Assembly (NCBI GenBank): GCA_017543905.1
Contig: JAFYFC010000023.1
Coordinates: 62,001 to 126,000 of the forward strand
Length of the DNA stretch: 64,000 nt
From: Clostridia bacterium
Lineage (GTDB): Bacteria; Bacillota; Clostridia; Christensenellales; Aristaeellaceae
Reading direction: 5' to 3'
Shown: positions 61,470 to 64,000 of the stretch, piece after piece
Layout of the letters: each line of letters opens with the position of its first letter
Numbering within the stretch: the stretch's first letter is position 1
Program-made: the position numbers and the translations under genes
The notes under the pieces: generated by a model
Databases searched by the model: none
The model's input: only the letters and a program-made list of their open reading frames with translations
What the model was told of the DNA's origin: nothing

Positions 61470-62536
61470 GCTTCGTTACCTCCCGTTTTGTCGGCCTCCT
61501 CGATTTTGGCAAGCACCTCTTCGGGAGTGGGTATCATGCCGCCCACGCGCCTGCACAGCAGCACAGGCCTGAAGCAGCGTATGGACAGCTCGATGTCCTC
61601 GATCATCTGTCCCATCGAGAGCTCTACCGAAACGAACGCTTTCGCATGTGCGGCTGCTGCCTTGAGCGCCTGCTTCGGGAACGGCCACAGCGTTATCGGG
61701 CGGATAAGCCCCGCCTTTATGCCCTTCGCACGCGCCTCGACTATCGCGTTTCTCGCGACGCGCGCGCCCACGCCGAAGGATACGACTATTACGTCTGCGT
61801 CCTCAGCCATAAAGCTGTCGTACATTACCTCGTTTTTTTCGATCTCGGCGTACTTTTCGTATCTTTTTAAATTCCACTGCTCGAGCTCTTCAGGCAGCAG
61901 CGAAAGCGAGTTTACGATGTTGTGCGGCCTTGCGCCTTTTGTGCCGGTGACCGCCCAGCTCTTGTCGTACTGCTTTACCTCGCCCATATCGAGGCTCACG
62001 GGCTCCATCATCTGTCCCATGGTGCCGTCCGCGAGTATCATCGCCGTCATACGGTATTTATCCGCAAGATCGAAGCCCTTGAATACGAGGCTCGCCATTT
62101 CCTGCACGGAAGCAGGCGCGAGCACCAGCATATGGAAGTCGCCGTGCCCTGCGCCGCGCGTCGCGTGGAAATAGTCGCTCTGCGAGGGCTGTATGCCGCC
62201 CAGACCCGGGCCGCCGCGCTGTACGTTTACGACCAGCGCCGGCAGATCGCAGCCCGCCAGATAGCTGAGTCCCTCGCTCTTAAGCGAGATTCCCGGGCTC
62301 GAAGAGCTCGTCATAACGCGCTTGCCTGCCGAGGCGACGCCGATGACCATATTTATAGCCGCGATCTCGCTTTCCGCCTGCAGGAAGGTGCCGCCCACCT
62401 TGGGCATACGCTTCGCGAGATACGCCGCGACCTCGGTCTGGGGTGTTATCGGATAGCCGAAATAATGACGGCAGCCTGCCATTATAGCCGCTTCCGCAAG
62501 GGCTTCGTTGCCCTTCATAAGAACTTTATCTGCCAT
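61466..62536 (-). CDS. vorB: 2-oxoacid:ferredoxin oxidoreductase alpha subunit (VorB type)
   Basis: A 356-residue alpha subunit (domains I and II). Features are LMKGNEALAEAAIMAGCRHYFGYPITPQ (key GNEALAEAA and YPITPQTE), FLQAESEIAAINMVIGVASAG with MTSSSSPGISLKSEGL following, and the QRGGPGLGG motif. This is the usual VorB pattern in Clostridia. It is coupled to the beta gene and follows the small ferredoxin-like gene by 8 bp. Confidence 0.92.
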   Translation of the reverse strand: MADKVLMKGNEALAEAAIMAGCRHYFGYPITPQTEVAAYLAKRMPKVGGTFLQAESEIAAINMVIGVASAGKRVMTSSSSPGISLKSEGLSYLAGCDLPALVVNVQRGGPGLGGIQPSQSDYFHATRGAGHGDFHMLVLAPASVQEMASLVFKGFDLADKYRMTAMILADGTMGQMMEPVSLDMGEVKQYDKSWAVTGTKGARPHNIVNSLSLLPEELEQWNLKRYEKYAEIEKNEVMYDSFMAEDADVIVVSFGVGARVARNAIVEARAKGIKAGLIRPITLWPFPKQALKAAAAHAKAFVSVELSMGQMIEDIELSIRCFRPVLLCRRVGGMIPTPEEVLAKIEEADKTGGNEA

Positions 62537-62544
62537 AATCCAGC

Positions 62545-62751
62545 CTACCTTTCAACCGTGATAACACAGTCCGGGCACATAGTCGCGCAGAACGCGCAGC
62601 CTATGCATTTATCCTGTTCGGTCACGCATGCCGGATGATGTCCCTGACTGTTAAGCCTGTTTTCGTCCAGATGCACGAGCTTCTTCGGGCAGGCGTTCAC
62701 GCACAGTCCGCAGCCTTTGCATCTTTCTTCCCTGAATGTTACCCTTGCCAA
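62545..62751 (-). CDS. vorD: 2-oxoacid oxidoreductase delta subunit, 2[4Fe-4S] ferredoxin-like
   Basis: A 68-residue ferredoxin-like protein with two CxxCxxCxxxCP motifs: CKGCGLCVNACP and CIGCAFCATMCPDC. It is the electron-transfer subunit of the complex. The start is the TTG at 62751 with AGAGGTGAATTAC upstream, giving MARVTFREE; longer in-frame starts overlap the preceding gene. Confidence 0.9.
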   Translation of the reverse strand: MARVTFREERCKGCGLCVNACPKKLVHLDENRLNSQGHHPACVTEQDKCIGCAFCATMCPDCVITVER

Positions 62752-62767
62752 GTAATTCACCTCTGTT

Positions 62768-63436
62768 TCAGTATATCGCCCAGTCCGAGCGAAAATGCAG
62801 ACGTATGGGCGTAATCCGCTTAAGTTTGCCACTCAGGCTGCCTGCCAGTCTCTCCTCGACCGTCGTGCATATCAGCGGCAGAGCGCTCATGTCCGACAGC
62901 TCCCGCGCAAATACGTCGGTTGCGAGTATGTCCTCAGGCGCAGTCAGCGCGCCGAGATTGGAATTGTTTATTATGCCCGTAAAGCGCATGTGCGAGGCGG
63001 CTTCTATCTCCTTAAGCGCGGCGTATGCGTCCGAAGCGGTCTGCGTGAGCGGGCGGTAAAAATTCGCCACGAAAAGCATGTCGCAGTCGTTTTCCAGCCT
63101 GAGCGCGGGCGCGAGCCGTCCCAGCGCCAGCGCGCCCCGATCGTCGCCGCCTACGTCTATCACCGCGTGATAGCTTGTATCGTCCGTTACGGCGTACATT
63201 TCATCCGGCAGCGCCGGCACGTCCACATTGCTGTTCGCGTACGGCGAAACAATTATGCGCACGTTCGCAGTTTTAAGCTCCGCCTCGCTGTCGCGTGTGC
63301 GGAAGTAGGGATTTACTATGTCGAGATCGGCGATCAGCGTTTTAACGCCGCTGCGCGCAAGCCTGAGCGCGTAATTGACCGCAAGGTTCGTTTTGCCGGA
63401 GCCGTAATGCCCCGCAAACAACGTTACACGCTTCAT
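62768..63436 (-). CDS. P-loop ATPase of the ParA/MinD-like type in the vor operon
   Basis: A 222-residue P-loop NTPase with a Walker A FAGHYGSGKTNLAVNYAL, a conserved DLDIVNPYFRTRD segment, and IDVGGDDRGALALG as the switch/Walker B region. It lacks the deviant KGGxGK motif of classic ParA and MinD. It is coupled to ilvE (ATGA) and lies just before vorD. Such genes occur beside ferredoxin oxidoreductase operons; maturation or Fe-S handling is possible, but not shown. Confidence 0.8.
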   Translation of the reverse strand: MKRVTLFAGHYGSGKTNLAVNYALRLARSGVKTLIADLDIVNPYFRTRDSEAELKTANVRIIVSPYANSNVDVPALPDEMYAVTDDTSYHAVIDVGGDDRGALALGRLAPALRLENDCDMLFVANFYRPLTQTASDAYAALKEIEAASHMRFTGIINNSNLGALTAPEDILATDVFARELSDMSALPLICTTVEERLAGSLSGKLKRITPIRLHFRSDWAIY

Positions 63437-64000
63437 TTAACTATGCGTGTCCAGCCGAATTTGTCTTCCTTCCTGCCCCACTGGATTGCGGTCAGCTCAT
63501 CGTACAGCTTCTGCGTAAGCGGCCCGATCTTGCCGCCGTTCACGATATAAGGCACGTCTTCCACGCACAATTCGCCTATCGGAGACACGACCGCCGCAGT
63601 ACCGCAGCCAAAAGCCTCCTCGAGCGTATTGTTCTTTACCGCGTCCTCGAGCTCCTGTACGGAAAGCAGCCGTTCCTCTACGGGCACGCCCCATTCCTTT
63701 AAAAGCGCGATGCAGCTTCTGCGCGTGATGCCGGGCAGCACCGAGCCGGTGAGCTTGGGAGTAACGACTGTGCCGTTGATCTTGAACATTACGTTCATAG
63801 AGCCGACTTCCTCGATGTATTTGCGTTCCACACCGTCCAGCCAGAGCACCTGCGCATAACCCTTCTGCTCCGCCTTTTCGCCCGCGCGCATCGACGCCGC
63901 GTAGTTGCCGCCGCATTTCGCATAGCCTGTGCCGCCGCGCACCGCGCGTACGTCGACCGTCTCTATCATTATTCGAACAGGATTCACGCCTTCTTTATAA
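63433..64000 (-). CDS. ilvE: Branched-chain amino acid aminotransferase, C-terminal ~188 residues (cut by window edge)
   Basis: The C-terminal half of a fold-type IV PLP transaminase (BCAT). Visible features are YKEGVNPVRIM at the right edge, GTGYAKCGGNYAASMRA with the PLP Lys in it, VLWLDG, VEEVGSMNVMFKI-type residues and LPGITRRSCIALL. The frame is open to base 64000; a full BCAT would be about 355 residues. It reversibly converts Val, Leu and Ile to the 2-oxoacids used by the coupled Vor complex. Confidence 0.92.
   Translation of the reverse strand, partial: YKEGVNPVRIMIETVDVRAVRGGTGYAKCGGNYAASMRAGEKAEQKGYAQVLWLDGVERKYIEEVGSMNVMFKINGTVVTPKLTGSVLPGITRRSCIALLKEWGVPVEERLLSVQELEDAVKNNTLEEAFGCGTAAVVSPIGELCVEDVPYIVNGGKIGPLTQKLYDELTAIQWGRKEDKFGWTRIVK

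Overview
This window reads as chromosomal DNA of an anaerobic, GC-rich Firmicute, most likely class Clostridia. The basis is the gene content: AddB, NusA-YlxR-L7Ae-InfB, mini-RNase III, a SigH-type sigma factor, TrmK, a dnaG-rpoD pair, and a ferredoxin-linked 2-oxoacid oxidoreductase. Genes are tightly packed and many neighbours share ATGA stop/start overlaps. TTG and GTG starts occur (rimP, sigH, xpt, vorD). No rRNA, tRNA, CRISPR array, transposase or prophage gene was seen. Family assignments come from recognising motifs by eye; no database search was run.

Layout. 1-9.2 kb (minus): an information-processing operon, rimP-nusA-ylxR-L7Ae-infB-rbfA-nrnA-truB-addB, with addB running off the left edge. 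9.4-10.2 kb (plus): a lone, C-terminally truncated polysaccharide-biosynthesis membrane protein with its own promoter and terminator. 10.3-13.7 kb (minus): rhaB-mrnC-rlmB-sigH, an unusual coupling of a sugar kinase to housekeeping genes. 14-17.9 kb (plus): a cluster of DnaA-box-like sites, then murJ-ruvB-queA. 18-19.3 kb: a tandem class II aldolase whose second domain looks dead. 19.3-23.7 kb (minus): dnaG-rpoD-trmK-nif3.

23.8-33.3 kb (minus) is the main accessory region: a sugar-type ABC importer (no ATPase gene), three Gfo/Idh/MocA oxidoreductases, a xylose-isomerase-like TIM barrel protein, a sulfatase-fold hydrolase with Thr at the nucleophile position, and an AraC regulator interrupted by an in-frame amber codon. 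This set fits oxidation-based (non-hydrolytic) breakdown of an unusual glycoside, but the substrate is not readable from sequence.

33.5-40.5 kb: murI, yebC, recX, a vitamin B6 pair (pyridoxamine kinase and a YggS-type PLP protein), an uncharacterised protein, a HAD hydrolase and a GT2-GtrA fusion. 40.6-45.4 kb (minus): a second ABC importer (LplABC-like) with its AraC regulator; between binding protein and permease lies a ~270-bp stretch dense in hairpins. 45.6-50.0 kb (plus): xpt-HAD-esterase-small membrane protein, then a SecB-like protein and an Atg22/UMF1-type MFS protein. 50-54.4 kb: rluF-type pseudouridine synthase, DUF4342 protein-cysS, two GNAT acetyltransferases and a Bcp peroxiredoxin. 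54.4-58.5 kb (minus): mnmG-rsmG-glpK. 58.7-60.1 kb: an ADP-ribosylglycohydrolase. 60.2-64 kb (minus): ilvE (cut by the right edge), a P-loop ATPase and the four vor genes, a branched-chain 2-oxoacid module.

Most interesting for follow-up: the hairpin-dense element, the amber-split AraC within the oxidoreductase/hydrolase locus, the Thr-nucleophile sulfatase homologue, the half-dead tandem aldolase and the DnaA-box cluster.
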